This document shows, piece by piece, positions 37,271 to 45,577 of a DNA stretch of 64,000 nt. The translations under genes and the position numbers were made by a program. The notes beneath the pieces were generated by a model. It saw only the letters and a program-made list of their open reading frames with translations. It made no database searches and was not told the DNA's origin. The DNA comes from Shimazuella soli (GTDB lineage: Bacteria > Bacillota > Bacilli > Thermoactinomycetales > Thermoactinomycetaceae), in the NCBI RefSeq assembly GCF_022511585.1, contig NZ_JAKWBN010000002.1, positions 434,001-498,000 on the forward strand, written 5' to 3'. Position 1 is the stretch's first letter. Every line of letters begins with the position of its first letter.

Positions 37271-37276
37271 ATTATA
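37271..37276 (-). promoter_or_regulatory. -10 element of unit A2
   Basis: TATAAT on the minus strand, giving a predicted leader of about 44 nt that contains the AAAGAGA repeats. Confidence 0.6.
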
Positions 37277-37317
37277 CGGGATGGAGAGAAGAACTGCTAG
37301 AAAAAGTATATGAAACG

Positions 37318-37353
37318 CACGCGGGCTAGAGACATTGTGTCCCTAGCCCACGC
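37318..37353 (-). terminator. B-type hairpin of unit B2
   Basis: On the minus strand GGGCTAGGGACA pairs with TGTCTCTAGCCC through a G-U wobble (37323-37334 with 37338-37349). The flanks GCACGCGGGCTAG and a further 25 bp resemble those of the B3 hairpin. An ACTTTTT tract follows about 15 nt later. Confidence 0.75.
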
Positions 37354-37375
37354 CTACCTAGGAAAAGAAAGACTA

Positions 37376-38197
37376 CTACCTTGTCGTCTCGTTCTCCCAA
37401 ATAGAAAGGTATGAAGCGAGTTCTTCTTTTGCAAACGGGTCTCTCCCTGAGTAGGAAAAGAGGCGAGCCTTCCAACCGAAAGTATCTACAACCTTCCGAC
37501 CATCCCGCAAAACAGCTTCTCGCTGGTACTTTCCATAGAGAACCTTACTGCCAATCATTCGCTGCTCTTCGTCGCTCCACTCCAGGTAATAGAACTTTGA
37601 CCCCGGAGTACCAGAAACAGTGCGAATTTCCGTCTTCAGTTCCGGTACCAAGCCATCTTCCTTGAGGATGGCGAGGTCGTCCAAAAGTTTTGGAGCTCTT
37701 TTGATGAGCATGCGAAGCCTCTCTCGTGCTTCCTCATCATCTCGATCATCGACGTAATACGGGATATCTAGTTTGTCGTCTGAGGCTGGAAGAAGAAGCT
37801 GAAGATCAAGCGACTTCGGTCTCTTCCCTCCAGACGCCCGAATTCCGCGGATGATGAGTTCAAGCATCGAGATGAGGGTTTCCGCAGTCAAGCACTGAAC
37901 CCTCATTTTGATATGTCCTTCACAATCGAACATTTCCAGCAGGTTGAACGCCAAGCTGATAGGAGCAGGAAGGGAAGGAATTTGTGTATGTGTTTCGGCG
38001 ACGACTGGTCGACCGTCCTCAAAAACGATTAGACCGTCCTCTTTCAAATGGAGGAAAGCAAGTTCCATTGTTGGCATAGCTACACCGTGATCCTGTGCCA
38101 ACTCGCCAAGAGAAGGGAGAACATCTCCAGGATCCAGATCTCCATTTTGGATCATGTTTGCATAGCTAGTTCTGATTGTTTGGACTCGATCTGTCAT
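37376..38197 (-). CDS. Family B winged-helix (GntR-like) protein, unit B2
   Basis: This 273-residue protein has the most canonical GntR-type HTH of the three: MIQNGDLDPGDVLPSLGELA, then VAMPTMELAFLHLKEDGLI with a wing (about residues 15-68). The C-terminal domain carries LDLQLLLP, a DDRDDEEARERL cluster and the FYYLEW/LYGKYQ strands shared with B1 and B3. The ATG at 38197 is chosen: TATAAT at 38234-38239 lies within the longer frame, and AAGGATAGAG directly precedes this ATG. It is divergent from A3 and upstream of A2 on the same strand. Confidence 0.78.
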   Translation of the reverse strand: MTDRVQTIRTSYANMIQNGDLDPGDVLPSLGELAQDHGVAMPTMELAFLHLKEDGLIVFEDGRPVVAETHTQIPSLPAPISLAFNLLEMFDCEGHIKMRVQCLTAETLISMLELIIRGIRASGGKRPKSLDLQLLLPASDDKLDIPYYVDDRDDEEARERLRMLIKRAPKLLDDLAILKEDGLVPELKTEIRTVSGTPGSKFYYLEWSDEEQRMIGSKVLYGKYQREAVLRDGRKVVDTFGWKARLFSYSGRDPFAKEELASYLSIWENETTR

Positions 38198-38233
38198 CTC
38201 TATCCTTAAAGGTTGAAGGATACCACTAACTTT

Positions 38234-38239
38234 ATTATA
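38234..38239 (-). promoter_or_regulatory. -10 element of unit B2
   Basis: TATAAT on the minus strand, about 37 nt before the chosen ATG, which excludes a start 22 codons further upstream. Confidence 0.6.
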
Positions 38240-38331
38240 CTGGTGATCTTTTGTTTTTTTCAATCGGATGTAACATTAATTACACAAGTTTGATCTTAGT
38301 TTTATAACTAGAATACTTAAAAATTTTCGCT

Positions 38332-38337
38332 TATAAT
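38332..38337 (+). promoter_or_regulatory. -10 element of unit A3
   Basis: TATAAT lies 39 nt before the A3 ATG. The leader ends in GAGATAGAGAGAAAG. The 180-bp gap to the divergent B2 gene holds both promoters. Confidence 0.6.
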
Positions 38338-38376
38338 TGATTAAGAACCTGTAAACTCAACGAGATAGAGAGAAAG

Positions 38377-39747
38377 ATGTCACAGGAACTAGTACCAGAA
38401 GAGGTAGTGGAAAGAAATGGAGTGGATTGGGGATATCGCCCCTTTCACAAGCTGCTCCGCAGAGCAAACGGTCGTCCGATCGTAATCTTGGCTTCTGGCA
38501 ATGTCGGTGGAGGTAAGAGCACAGCGATTAAGCATTACATCGAACTAGTCAAGGAGTTCAACCGTACCAATGCAAAGTGGGTCAAGAAAAAGTACGGAGC
38601 TCCTTTCGAGTGTGTCGAGCTGGATGCAGATCCTAAGGGATTTAAGGGACGTTTCCCAACGAATAAAGTACCCCTGTTTATGGATCCAGTAGTGCAACGG
38701 TTCTATCGTCTACTTTTTGATCAGGATCAGCAGAGGCATCATATTCTTATCGTTGCTGATTCTGGTGTGAATGTGGATCAGCGTATGGGAATGGTTCTTC
38801 CTGCAAAAGAGATGGGGCGTTTTGTCTTTCAATTCCTCATCGACACCAGTTTTGTGGATGCGGTGAATGGAAATGAAATTCGAGATCGTCAGATGGAAGA
38901 AGTCGTCGTATTTCGTGTTCACGATGGTCTTCCTAAGACGTGGCCGAAGATGAAGGGCCTCGGGCACTTTTACAGTGAGTTCAAGGTTAAGCACACTGTA
39001 GATGACAACCAAGTCGGTTCTGAGGTTGTCCGAAAGGTAAAGCTCAAGAAACTCCGAGCTCTGCATACCAGACTTTCGGCAGCGATCGAGCTTAGTCGAG
39101 AAAAGAAGCATCTGGCTCCGTTGGTAGAGCCCTATAAGGATCTCCAGAAGCTTGATGTAGAACCTCTACTTGCTAAGTGGGGCGATTGTCCTGAAATGCA
39201 AGAGGCTGTTGAGAATTTGGAGAAAGTCAGGCTGGAAACTTGGAGTACTTTCGGTCAGTTGGCTGGCTGGGAAGCCATGCGAGATTTCTTGCGAATGATC
39301 GAAACGATTCGAGGAAGCGTCCAGCCTATGGATGATCGTCTTCAGCATTCCAAGGGAGCGGGAGAGATTTTCGCTGAAGCGGAGATCAAGCTAAACTGGA
39401 GTTCACCTGGAGTAAGTCAGGATGTGTTTCAGACGGCACTAGGCGCTTTTGAACAGGCAGTTGAAGGCGTATACGAAGCCGTTCAAGGAATCGAAGACCT
39501 CTCTTTGAACATTGCGACCGAATTGAAAGAAATGGAAGACCAAATCGGTCGAAGGGTGTTTGATGAAGTGAGAAATCATTGGAAGAATAAGGACTTTCTT
39601 CCGATTTTGATGACTGCTCATGTAGCTGTGTACGATGCTGCGGAGTACGTCGACAAGATCAGAAAAATGGCTCTTTGCAGGGCTAGAGATGCAAGTAAAA
39701 TTGCAGACCGCCTAAAGCAGAGGGTTGAACGAGTCCGAAATGCGTGA
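38377..39747 (+). CDS. Family A P-loop NTPase, unit A3 (unknown function)
   Basis: This 456-residue protein has Walker A GNVGGGKST (41-49), an acidic ELDADP (81-86) and LIVADSGVNVDQR (Asp128, Gly130, Asn132, Arg136), matching A1 and A4. Residues from about 225 to the end are helical, with short coiled-coil-like stretches (LKKLRALHTRLSAAIEL; ALGAFEQAVEGVYEA), and are likely an interaction platform. There is no signal peptide or membrane helix. It is divergent from B2 and convergent with B3, has its own promoter and an A-type hairpin, and looks GC-richer than flanking genes. No family is recognised. Confidence 0.8.
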   Translation: MSQELVPEEVVERNGVDWGYRPFHKLLRRANGRPIVILASGNVGGGKSTAIKHYIELVKEFNRTNAKWVKKKYGAPFECVELDADPKGFKGRFPTNKVPLFMDPVVQRFYRLLFDQDQQRHHILIVADSGVNVDQRMGMVLPAKEMGRFVFQFLIDTSFVDAVNGNEIRDRQMEEVVVFRVHDGLPKTWPKMKGLGHFYSEFKVKHTVDDNQVGSEVVRKVKLKKLRALHTRLSAAIELSREKKHLAPLVEPYKDLQKLDVEPLLAKWGDCPEMQEAVENLEKVRLETWSTFGQLAGWEAMRDFLRMIETIRGSVQPMDDRLQHSKGAGEIFAEAEIKLNWSSPGVSQDVFQTALGAFEQAVEGVYEAVQGIEDLSLNIATELKEMEDQIGRRVFDEVRNHWKNKDFLPILMTAHVAVYDAAEYVDKIRKMALCRARDASKIADRLKQRVERVRNA

Positions 39748-39762
39748 ACCAGGTTCATGCTA

Positions 39763-39792
39763 GCGGCGGTGACAGTTTTTTGTCACCGCCGC
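39763..39792 (+). terminator. A-type hairpin of unit A3
   Basis: GCGGCGGTGACA (39763-39774) pairs perfectly with TGTCACCGCCGC (39781-39792) around a T-rich loop. The tail CTGCGTTTACTCGC and a further 25 nt (GTTCTGATGTTATTTATCAT) parallel the A4 tail. Confidence 0.8.
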
Positions 39793-40060
39793 GCTGCGTT
39801 TACTCGCTGTTCTGATGTTATTTATCATTTTGTACTGTATGTGTATCCATTTGATGAATCTTACTTTGAGAGAATGTCAAGAAATTGATGTAAGATGAGG
39901 TCAGTCGCTGTATTCTCTGTTTTGTGTCAAAGTCTGAAGTTTATTTGATAGAACGAAGAGATGAACTTCTTGAAAAAAGTGGGTTGAAAAGCACGCGGGC
40001 TAGGGACACGATGTCTCTAGCCCGTTACTACGTTTCCGCAGTCCCTATCGCTTTTTGAAG
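39793..40060. other. Convergent A3/B3 intergenic region
   Basis: This 268-bp region holds the conserved 3' flank of A3 and, at 39965-40024, the conserved 3' flank and hairpin of B3. The frames inside it are very short and lack ribosome sites. I see no gene. Confidence 0.5.
39996..40024 (-). terminator. B-type hairpin of unit B3
   Basis: CGGGCTAGGGACA (39996-40008) pairs with TGTCTCTAGCCCG (40012-40024) apart from one G-T/A-C position. On the minus strand GCGTGC and then an ACTTTTTT tract follow, as for B2. Confidence 0.75.
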
Positions 40061-40909
40061 TCAGATTTCCTCCAGTGGTGTTTTTTGATCAATCGACGCC
40101 CATTCTGAATCGAACATAGTCCGGTTCTGTTTCATTTGTTCCGTTCCTGCTGGGTAGTAAATGAGGGGCATGTCTTTACTGACCACATCCAAAATTCTCA
40201 TCTCTTCGCCGTTGTGGGTGACAGTGTGCTTTCTCTTGTGATAGAAACCAAACAAGGATTCCTCACCGTTGAGATAAAATCTCCCTGGAGGCAAAGTGGG
40301 GGATTTCTTTATCCAGACTTTTACGACATGCCCAGGTGCCTGCAAAGACTGAATTTGTCGAACCATCGGAATGGCAAACCGTTTGGCGATTCCCCTCATT
40401 CTATTTTGTGGACGCGGATCGGTAGGGTCATCTAGTGACCTCGGTACACCAAGAGGAACAGAATAGTCCGGAAGAATCAATCGGATGGTGATCGATTCAG
40501 GACTGTAGCGATTTCCATTTCGAATATCGGTAATGATCGGAGTCAATACCGGAAATAGGAACTCTGTCGTAAAACACCAGACTGAAAGTTCTGCTCTTTG
40601 TTCTAGGAATGTTCGGTTCAGAAAGTTGGACAGTTTCACAGAAGAAGGGAGACTAGGGTCATAGTCCATGTCCTTTCCCATTTTGGATGGGATGATGACC
40701 CACTCTCCATATCGTTCTTCGTAAACAAATCCCTTTTTTTGTAGTACGAATAGAGCCATCCGCATTAGGGAAACAGATACATGGAATTTTTTTGCTTTCT
40801 CAGCCTGCTTCCATCGCATTCCCGAAACGTAACTGTGACGGATCTCAGTTTCCAACGCTTCTGCAAGCTCTACGGCGAGCTCGAGCGGTACGGTTTGTTC
40901 TGTCTTCAT
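40061..40909 (-). CDS. Family B winged-helix (GntR-like) protein, unit B3
   Basis: This 282-residue protein has a divergent N-terminal winged helix (about 10-75) and the family B C-terminal domain: ITIRLILPDYSVPLGVP, then DDPTDPRPQNRMRG, RFYLNGEESLFGFYHK and a closing FDSEW. The FYLNGEE-FFGFY and F-S-W pattern is the one I associate with streptomycete GntR-annotated proteins. GGAGTAAAG precedes the ATG and TATAAT lies at 40942-40947. It is divergent from A4 and convergent with A3. Confidence 0.75.
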   Translation of the reverse strand: MKTEQTVPLELAVELAEALETEIRHSYVSGMRWKQAEKAKKFHVSVSLMRMALFVLQKKGFVYEERYGEWVIIPSKMGKDMDYDPSLPSSVKLSNFLNRTFLEQRAELSVWCFTTEFLFPVLTPIITDIRNGNRYSPESITIRLILPDYSVPLGVPRSLDDPTDPRPQNRMRGIAKRFAIPMVRQIQSLQAPGHVVKVWIKKSPTLPPGRFYLNGEESLFGFYHKRKHTVTHNGEEMRILDVVSKDMPLIYYPAGTEQMKQNRTMFDSEWASIDQKTPLEEI

Positions 40910-40941
40910 CTTTACTCCAAAAGCTTTAGGTTACAATATTA

Positions 40942-40947
40942 ATTATA
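40942..40947 (-). promoter_or_regulatory. -10 element of unit B3
   Basis: TATAAT on the minus strand about 32 nt before the ATG. The 193-bp gap to the divergent A4 gene holds both promoters. Confidence 0.6.
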
Positions 40948-41056
40948 CTGTTTTTTTAAAAATCTGCTATTTAAAATAGGTATTATTACGGGAGGAATTT
41001 GGTTAATAAATTATTTAAGTACATTTGAAAACACATAGGATTAGAGATAAAAATGA

Positions 41057-41064
41057 TATAAAAT
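41057..41064 (+). promoter_or_regulatory. -10 element of unit A4
   Basis: TATAAAAT. The predicted transcription start near 41071 leaves an ATG at 41076 almost leaderless, supporting the GTG at 41103 as start. Confidence 0.5.
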
Positions 41065-41102
41065 AAATTTATCCAATGTTTCAAAGAGAAAAGAGAGAAA
41101 CG

Positions 41103-42491
41103 GTGGAAATCAAGCATCGTCCTGTTGAACTTTCTGGTGCCAGTGCAAAAGTTCTCTTTGAGCTCAGTGCCGCATATGAAGCCATTGTAGTTGGCCTGTC
41201 CGGTCTGCCTGGTGTTGGCAAAAGTGTGGATGCTGAAGCCTTGAAATGGGATTTCCTGCAAGAAAATATGAGCAGAGTCTTTAGCCCTTACGAGGTTTTT
41301 ATCTTGGATACAGATAAGAATCTTCCCAAGGCACAGCAACAGGGGAAAGTGGCTGTCACGCCAGAAGTTGCCGACAGGGCATGGCAAAAGACGAAACGTC
41401 AATACAAAAAAATCCTTGCCCCAAAAAGGGTCATTATTTTTCCTGATGCTGGTGACAATGTAAAGGAGAGAACCAAGGTTTACGAAAGAGCACTAAAACG
41501 TAATGCTTATCTCTTCCTCAGGCATCACCGGGCCACTTTTGATACAGCTGTCATTTCAAATGCAGGCCGCCTTCGTAAGGTTGATCCTTGGGTTATGTGG
41601 CGTGTATTTGAGGTTATGGAGGAAGCTTGGAAGGTCCTGCAACAGTTTGCTCATGGGTATGAAGTCATCGATGTTGAGCGTGCTTCTTTCCAAGAAGTAG
41701 CACAGAACACATCTTTGCAGGATCTCCTTCTTTACCTAGGCGAGAATATTGAAGTACTCCAAGAGCGAGCCAACCAAGCCATGCGAGATGAGGATGCTCA
41801 AGCCGCGCGTTTGGTTTGGAAGGCAGCTAAGGATTTGCACGCTTGGCGTGCTCCCATCGTTAAGACTTACCGAACTCGAAAGGGTTTGGAAGTGGTCGAG
41901 CGTAGTTTGGCTACTTTGGGAGATGTCGTGCAGACATCATGGGCAACATGGCGAAGCCTAGAGTCGAAGCAGAATTCATCTGTTTTGGTTGCCATGGATC
42001 AGTTTCAGGCGGCGTGGAGCGCTACTGATAAGGTAACCCAAGCCCTTGAGCAGCTTCGAATTGCTATTCCCCAAGCCCTTGAGTTTGCTGACAGGGCTAG
42101 CATTCTGCAAGTGCCCAAGAGTTCCTTGCTTCAAGAGGTCATTAGGTTCAAGCGAATCATCCGTGCAGCTCTAGATGTTGCTGAAGAAGCCGAGCTAGCA
42201 CGTCGGGAAGCTTGGCATCTCTTTGAAGAAAGTAAACGAGCAGATACTGGCCGTGAGATTCCAGTAGACTTGGATCTCTATGAAGCGGGGCTTAAAGCAG
42301 GAAAAGCATCCAAATATTGGGCGGATTTGGAATGTAGTGAGCTTCTTGAGTCATGGAAGGCTGCACTGAAACAACAACAAAGGGTTCTCGAAAAGTGGAA
42401 TCAAACACAAGTCTGGAATGACGACCAGTGGAATAGGGCAACGCAGAACTTGTATGTAGTCTTGACAGAGCTCAAAAATAAGGTCTGTTAG
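41103..42491 (+). CDS. Family A P-loop NTPase, unit A4 (unknown function)
   Basis: This 462-residue protein has Walker A GLPGVGKS (34-41), an ILDTD acidic motif (67-71) and IIFPDAGDNVKER (Asp115, Gly117, Asn119, Arg123), the same spacing as A1 and A3. A long helical C-terminal region (about 205-460) is rich in Glu, Lys, Ala and Trp. The GTG at 41103 is chosen because AAAGAGAAAAGAGAGAAACG sits just before it, as in the other units; an ATG nine codons upstream would place that leader inside the coding region. It is divergent from B3 and ends in an A-type hairpin. Confidence 0.78.
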   Translation: MEIKHRPVELSGASAKVLFELSAAYEAIVVGLSGLPGVGKSVDAEALKWDFLQENMSRVFSPYEVFILDTDKNLPKAQQQGKVAVTPEVADRAWQKTKRQYKKILAPKRVIIFPDAGDNVKERTKVYERALKRNAYLFLRHHRATFDTAVISNAGRLRKVDPWVMWRVFEVMEEAWKVLQQFAHGYEVIDVERASFQEVAQNTSLQDLLLYLGENIEVLQERANQAMRDEDAQAARLVWKAAKDLHAWRAPIVKTYRTRKGLEVVERSLATLGDVVQTSWATWRSLESKQNSSVLVAMDQFQAAWSATDKVTQALEQLRIAIPQALEFADRASILQVPKSSLLQEVIRFKRIIRAALDVAEEAELARREAWHLFEESKRADTGREIPVDLDLYEAGLKAGKASKYWADLECSELLESWKAALKQQQRVLEKWNQTQVWNDDQWNRATQNLYVVLTELKNKVC

Positions 42492-42506
42492 CTCTGATCC
42501 ACATTT

Positions 42507-42537
42507 GCGGCGGTGACATGAAAACTGTCATCGCCGC
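42507..42537 (+). terminator. A-type hairpin of unit A4
   Basis: GCGGCGGTGACA (42507-42518) pairs with TGTCATCGCCGC (42526-42537) with one G-U wobble. The tail CTGCATTTACTTATAGTTTT parallels A3. Confidence 0.8.
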
Positions 42538-42614
42538 ACTGCATTTACTTATAGTTTTGATATTATTCACCATTATTAACTTCCACCCATCTCAATTTAC
42601 TTGGAAATATATGT

Positions 42615-42620
42615 TATAAT
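42615..42620 (+). promoter_or_regulatory. -10 element of the metalloprotease gene
   Basis: TATAAT, 40 nt before the ATG at 42661. GAGGTGG is the ribosome site. Confidence 0.5.
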
Positions 42621-42660
42621 CCATTTGATAAAACTTGCCATGAGATAATGAGGTGGATAA

Positions 42661-44913
42661 ATGTTCCCAAATAACAACAGAAATATTTTCTTACTATTTC
42701 TATTATTATGTTGTATTTCTCTTCTTTTCTATTTTGGACAGAAAGTAGAGGCGAAAGAAGAGAATCAAAAAGATATATTCATAGATTATGGATCAATCCA
42801 TCAAGAAAGCTATATTGCTTACCTTCGAAAAATCGGAAAAATTACCGCCTCTGCAACCCCTGAACAAATCGATAAAATCATCAAAAACGAACTATACTTA
42901 AAGCAAAACCCTTTTCCATTTACAAATGGGATTGATACGACAAGTATATTTGGCAAACAGGTATATTCCCAGCAGCAAAGGCTTTTGCAAAAAACGATCG
43001 AACGTGTTCATCACCTTTCAGAACAAACAACTCTGCCTGCTTTGGCTCATCAAGATAATGCGGTGATTGCACTAATAGAGTTTCCCGATCAAAAACATAA
43101 TCAGATTAAACCAACAGAAAAAAGCAGCTTTTGGACCAAAGATTTTAACCCTGCACACTATCGTCAACTCATCTTTGGAGTGGCTGGTTTAAAGCATAAT
43201 GGCAAAAGGCTGATCACTGCCAATCAATATTATAAACAACAATCTGCTGGCTCTTGGTCGTTGGCTGGAGATGTGACGGATTGGGTTGTTGCCAAGCACG
43301 ATGCCGCTTTCTATGGAGCTCATCATAAAACGGATGAGTACGACCAAAATGATGTTAATCCAACAGAACTTATAAAGGAAACGTTGCAGAGTGTAGCAGC
43401 TAAAATCAAAGGGAAAGAAAAGTTGTATGATCAGCGTGATCCTTATGATCTTGATGATGATGGCAACGTGATGGAACCGGACGGATTGCTCGATAATTTA
43501 TTTGTTGTGCATGCTGGTCTTGGAGAAGAGGAAGGCGGCGGGGATAATGCGATCTGGTCGCACCGATCTGTCATTGGACCGAAACCTGTAGAGATTCCGG
43601 GAACGACTTTAAAAGCATATGATTACATCATCCAGCCAGAAGACGGGGCAACTGGTGTTTTCACTCATGAGTACGCGCATAATCTGGGTTTACCTGATGA
43701 ATATGATACTGGATCAACAGGTACCGGTTCACCAGTAGAAGCTTGGTCCTTGATGTCCTATGGCAGTTGGACTGGAAAAATACCCGGAACAGAACCATCT
43801 GGCTTCAGTCCATGGGATAAATTGTTTTTTGCCAGTTTGTATGGAGGAAATTGGTCCGTTCCCAAAACAATCAAACTGGAAGACTTAAAATCACCAAAAA
43901 CGCTTGCCTTGAAGGAAGCAGTGGCACCTGTGAAAAATGGAAAAATGATCAAAGTAGATTTACCTGATAAGATCGTTTCTCCGCCGCTGCGCCCCTTAGG
44001 TAAAAAGTCCTACTATTCTACGAAAGGAAATATGCTGGATACTAGATTGTCCTCACCAACAATTGATTTAACCAATAAAAAATCATCTTCTTTGAATTTT
44101 GATACATGGTATGACATCGAGCCTGGATATGATTTTTTATATGTGGATGTATATGTAGATGGGGCAAAAGAACCAAAACAGCTTGCTTCCTATACGGCTA
44201 AAACAGGTGGAAATTGGGTAAAGAAACAGCTTGATCTATCTTCCTTTGTCGGGCATCAAATTCGCATAGAATTTCGATATGTGACAGATGTTGGGGCGGC
44301 ACAAGAAGGCTTTTATGTGGACAATATCCAAGTTGTCGCAGATGATAAGCAAATGTTTATGGATGATGTAGAAGGGGAACCACTCTTTACACAAGAAGGC
44401 TTTCAAATTTTCGATGGTTCACCAATCGCCTATCCAAATTACTATTTGATCGAATGGCGCACGCATCATGGACTCGATCAAGGTCTTGCTCATATCCGCC
44501 GTAACAATAGTATTTTGAGCTACGATTCTGGTATGCTCGTTTGGTACTATGACGCGAGTTTCGGAGAAGATAATCAGACAGGATTGCATCCCGGAGAAGG
44601 ATTTTTAGGTGTAGTGGACAGCCATCAAATGGGACACTTTTGGAGTGATGGGAAAGTAGGATCAACTCGTTATCAAATCAACGATGCAGCATTTCATTTT
44701 AAACCGACAAGCCCGATGAATATTCTGTATCCAAAAGTGGAAATGAAATATGACAGTGCCCCTGGGGTTCCTTATTTTTCTGATAAAAATGACTATAGTA
44801 GCCCATTTAATCCACCAGGTGGGAAAATACTGCCAAAACATAACCTTACGATCAAATTAGAAAAAGTAAGTGATGACGAAAGAAATGCTTGGATCACCTT
44901 TTCAGTCCAATAA
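42661..44913 (+). CDS. Immune inhibitor A-type M6 metalloprotease, secreted
   Basis: This 750-residue protein has a signal peptide (hydrophobic 9-26, cleavage near VEA at 31), a propeptide, the zinc-protease motif HEYAHNLGLPDEYD in the M6 catalytic domain (about 105-400), and C-terminal MAM/VEG-like beta domains with YVDVYVDG and FYVDNIQV strands. InhA proteases of Bacillus degrade host antimicrobial peptides and matrix proteins. The length matches the family. GAGGTGG precedes the ATG and a GC-rich terminator follows. Confidence 0.93.
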   Translation: MFPNNNRNIFLLFLLLCCISLLFYFGQKVEAKEENQKDIFIDYGSIHQESYIAYLRKIGKITASATPEQIDKIIKNELYLKQNPFPFTNGIDTTSIFGKQVYSQQQRLLQKTIERVHHLSEQTTLPALAHQDNAVIALIEFPDQKHNQIKPTEKSSFWTKDFNPAHYRQLIFGVAGLKHNGKRLITANQYYKQQSAGSWSLAGDVTDWVVAKHDAAFYGAHHKTDEYDQNDVNPTELIKETLQSVAAKIKGKEKLYDQRDPYDLDDDGNVMEPDGLLDNLFVVHAGLGEEEGGGDNAIWSHRSVIGPKPVEIPGTTLKAYDYIIQPEDGATGVFTHEYAHNLGLPDEYDTGSTGTGSPVEAWSLMSYGSWTGKIPGTEPSGFSPWDKLFFASLYGGNWSVPKTIKLEDLKSPKTLALKEAVAPVKNGKMIKVDLPDKIVSPPLRPLGKKSYYSTKGNMLDTRLSSPTIDLTNKKSSSLNFDTWYDIEPGYDFLYVDVYVDGAKEPKQLASYTAKTGGNWVKKQLDLSSFVGHQIRIEFRYVTDVGAAQEGFYVDNIQVVADDKQMFMDDVEGEPLFTQEGFQIFDGSPIAYPNYYLIEWRTHHGLDQGLAHIRRNNSILSYDSGMLVWYYDASFGEDNQTGLHPGEGFLGVVDSHQMGHFWSDGKVGSTRYQINDAAFHFKPTSPMNILYPKVEMKYDSAPGVPYFSDKNDYSSPFNPPGGKILPKHNLTIKLEKVSDDERNAWITFSVQ

Positions 44914-44919
44914 AGCATC

Positions 44920-44951
44920 CGCCCCCCAGGGTTCACCTGAGGGGCGTTTTT
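44920..44951 (+). terminator. Terminator of the metalloprotease gene
   Basis: CGCCCC-CAGG pairs with CCTG-GGGGCG around GTTCA, followed by TTTTT. It lies between convergent genes. Confidence 0.8.
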
Positions 44952-44956
44952 GACTA

Positions 44957-45529
44957 CTACAGCAGAACATGTGCCAATGGCAGGGCATAAGTAGTCAGAT
45001 GAAGACAGTACTTGTGAAGCGCTTGATCCACATAGGGGGCTCCTCCTCCATCTTTGAAGTAGGATTCCTGTCCCATGTGAATCATTTTAGCTTTCACGGG
45101 CCAGCGCCGGTCGATAAACCCGTGGAGAACAGCATTCACGATCAGCCAGAAGAGGAAATAACTCCACCCGATTCGCTCTACAGGATTGAATTCGACTCCA
45201 CGTTTGTGAATCATCGCGTAGTTCAGCATGTAACTGGTCGATACGAACAGAACGTAGATGCTCAACGCATAGACAAATACGTGGAGGAAGTTGTACCACA
45301 GGCTTTTCAGGTAGTCTTTTCGCTTTTCACCATAGCTCTTTCGGTAGTCGAACAGCAGACAGAGGGCTTCTTGCCAAGTCCATTTCTTCTCTTTGGTTTC
45401 TCGGTGGAGCGCGCCCTTATGTTCATCCATCTTGTCTGTTTGGAGAAGGTAATCCCCCACGACATGACCGATAGAGGCACAGTGCCATAGGATCACTAGT
45501 GCGAGGATGTCGAATACCACGTCCTGCAT
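44957..45529 (-). CDS. DUF3307-like membrane protein
   Basis: This 190-residue protein has about four helices. The GHVVGDYLLQTDKM motif, LHVFVYALSIYVLF, AVLHGFIDRRW and VDQALHKYCLHL are arranged as in DUF3307 proteins, which have conserved His/Asp residues of unknown function. The ATG at 45529 is chosen because TTGGAGACAAGC precedes it and a promoter (TTAACA, 17-bp spacer, TATACT) at 45606-45578 overlaps the longer frame. It is divergent from endonuclease V and GC-richer than that gene. Confidence 0.65.
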   Translation of the reverse strand: MQDVVFDILALVILWHCASIGHVVGDYLLQTDKMDEHKGALHRETKEKKWTWQEALCLLFDYRKSYGEKRKDYLKSLWYNFLHVFVYALSIYVLFVSTSYMLNYAMIHKRGVEFNPVERIGWSYFLFWLIVNAVLHGFIDRRWPVKAKMIHMGQESYFKDGGGAPYVDQALHKYCLHLTTYALPLAHVLL

Positions 45530-45577
45530 GTGCTTGTCTCCAATTTGAAGCGGGAGTAACCCATTTCGTTCCATTCT

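Noticed and set aside
38198-38263. Longer B2 start
   Set aside because: The extra 22 codons cover the TATAAT promoter, so they would not be transcribed.
34890-42537. Repeated GCGGCGGTGACA palindromes as a CRISPR array
   Set aside because: The units are kilobases apart with genes between them, each is a self-complementary hairpin at a gene end, and there are no spacers or cas genes.
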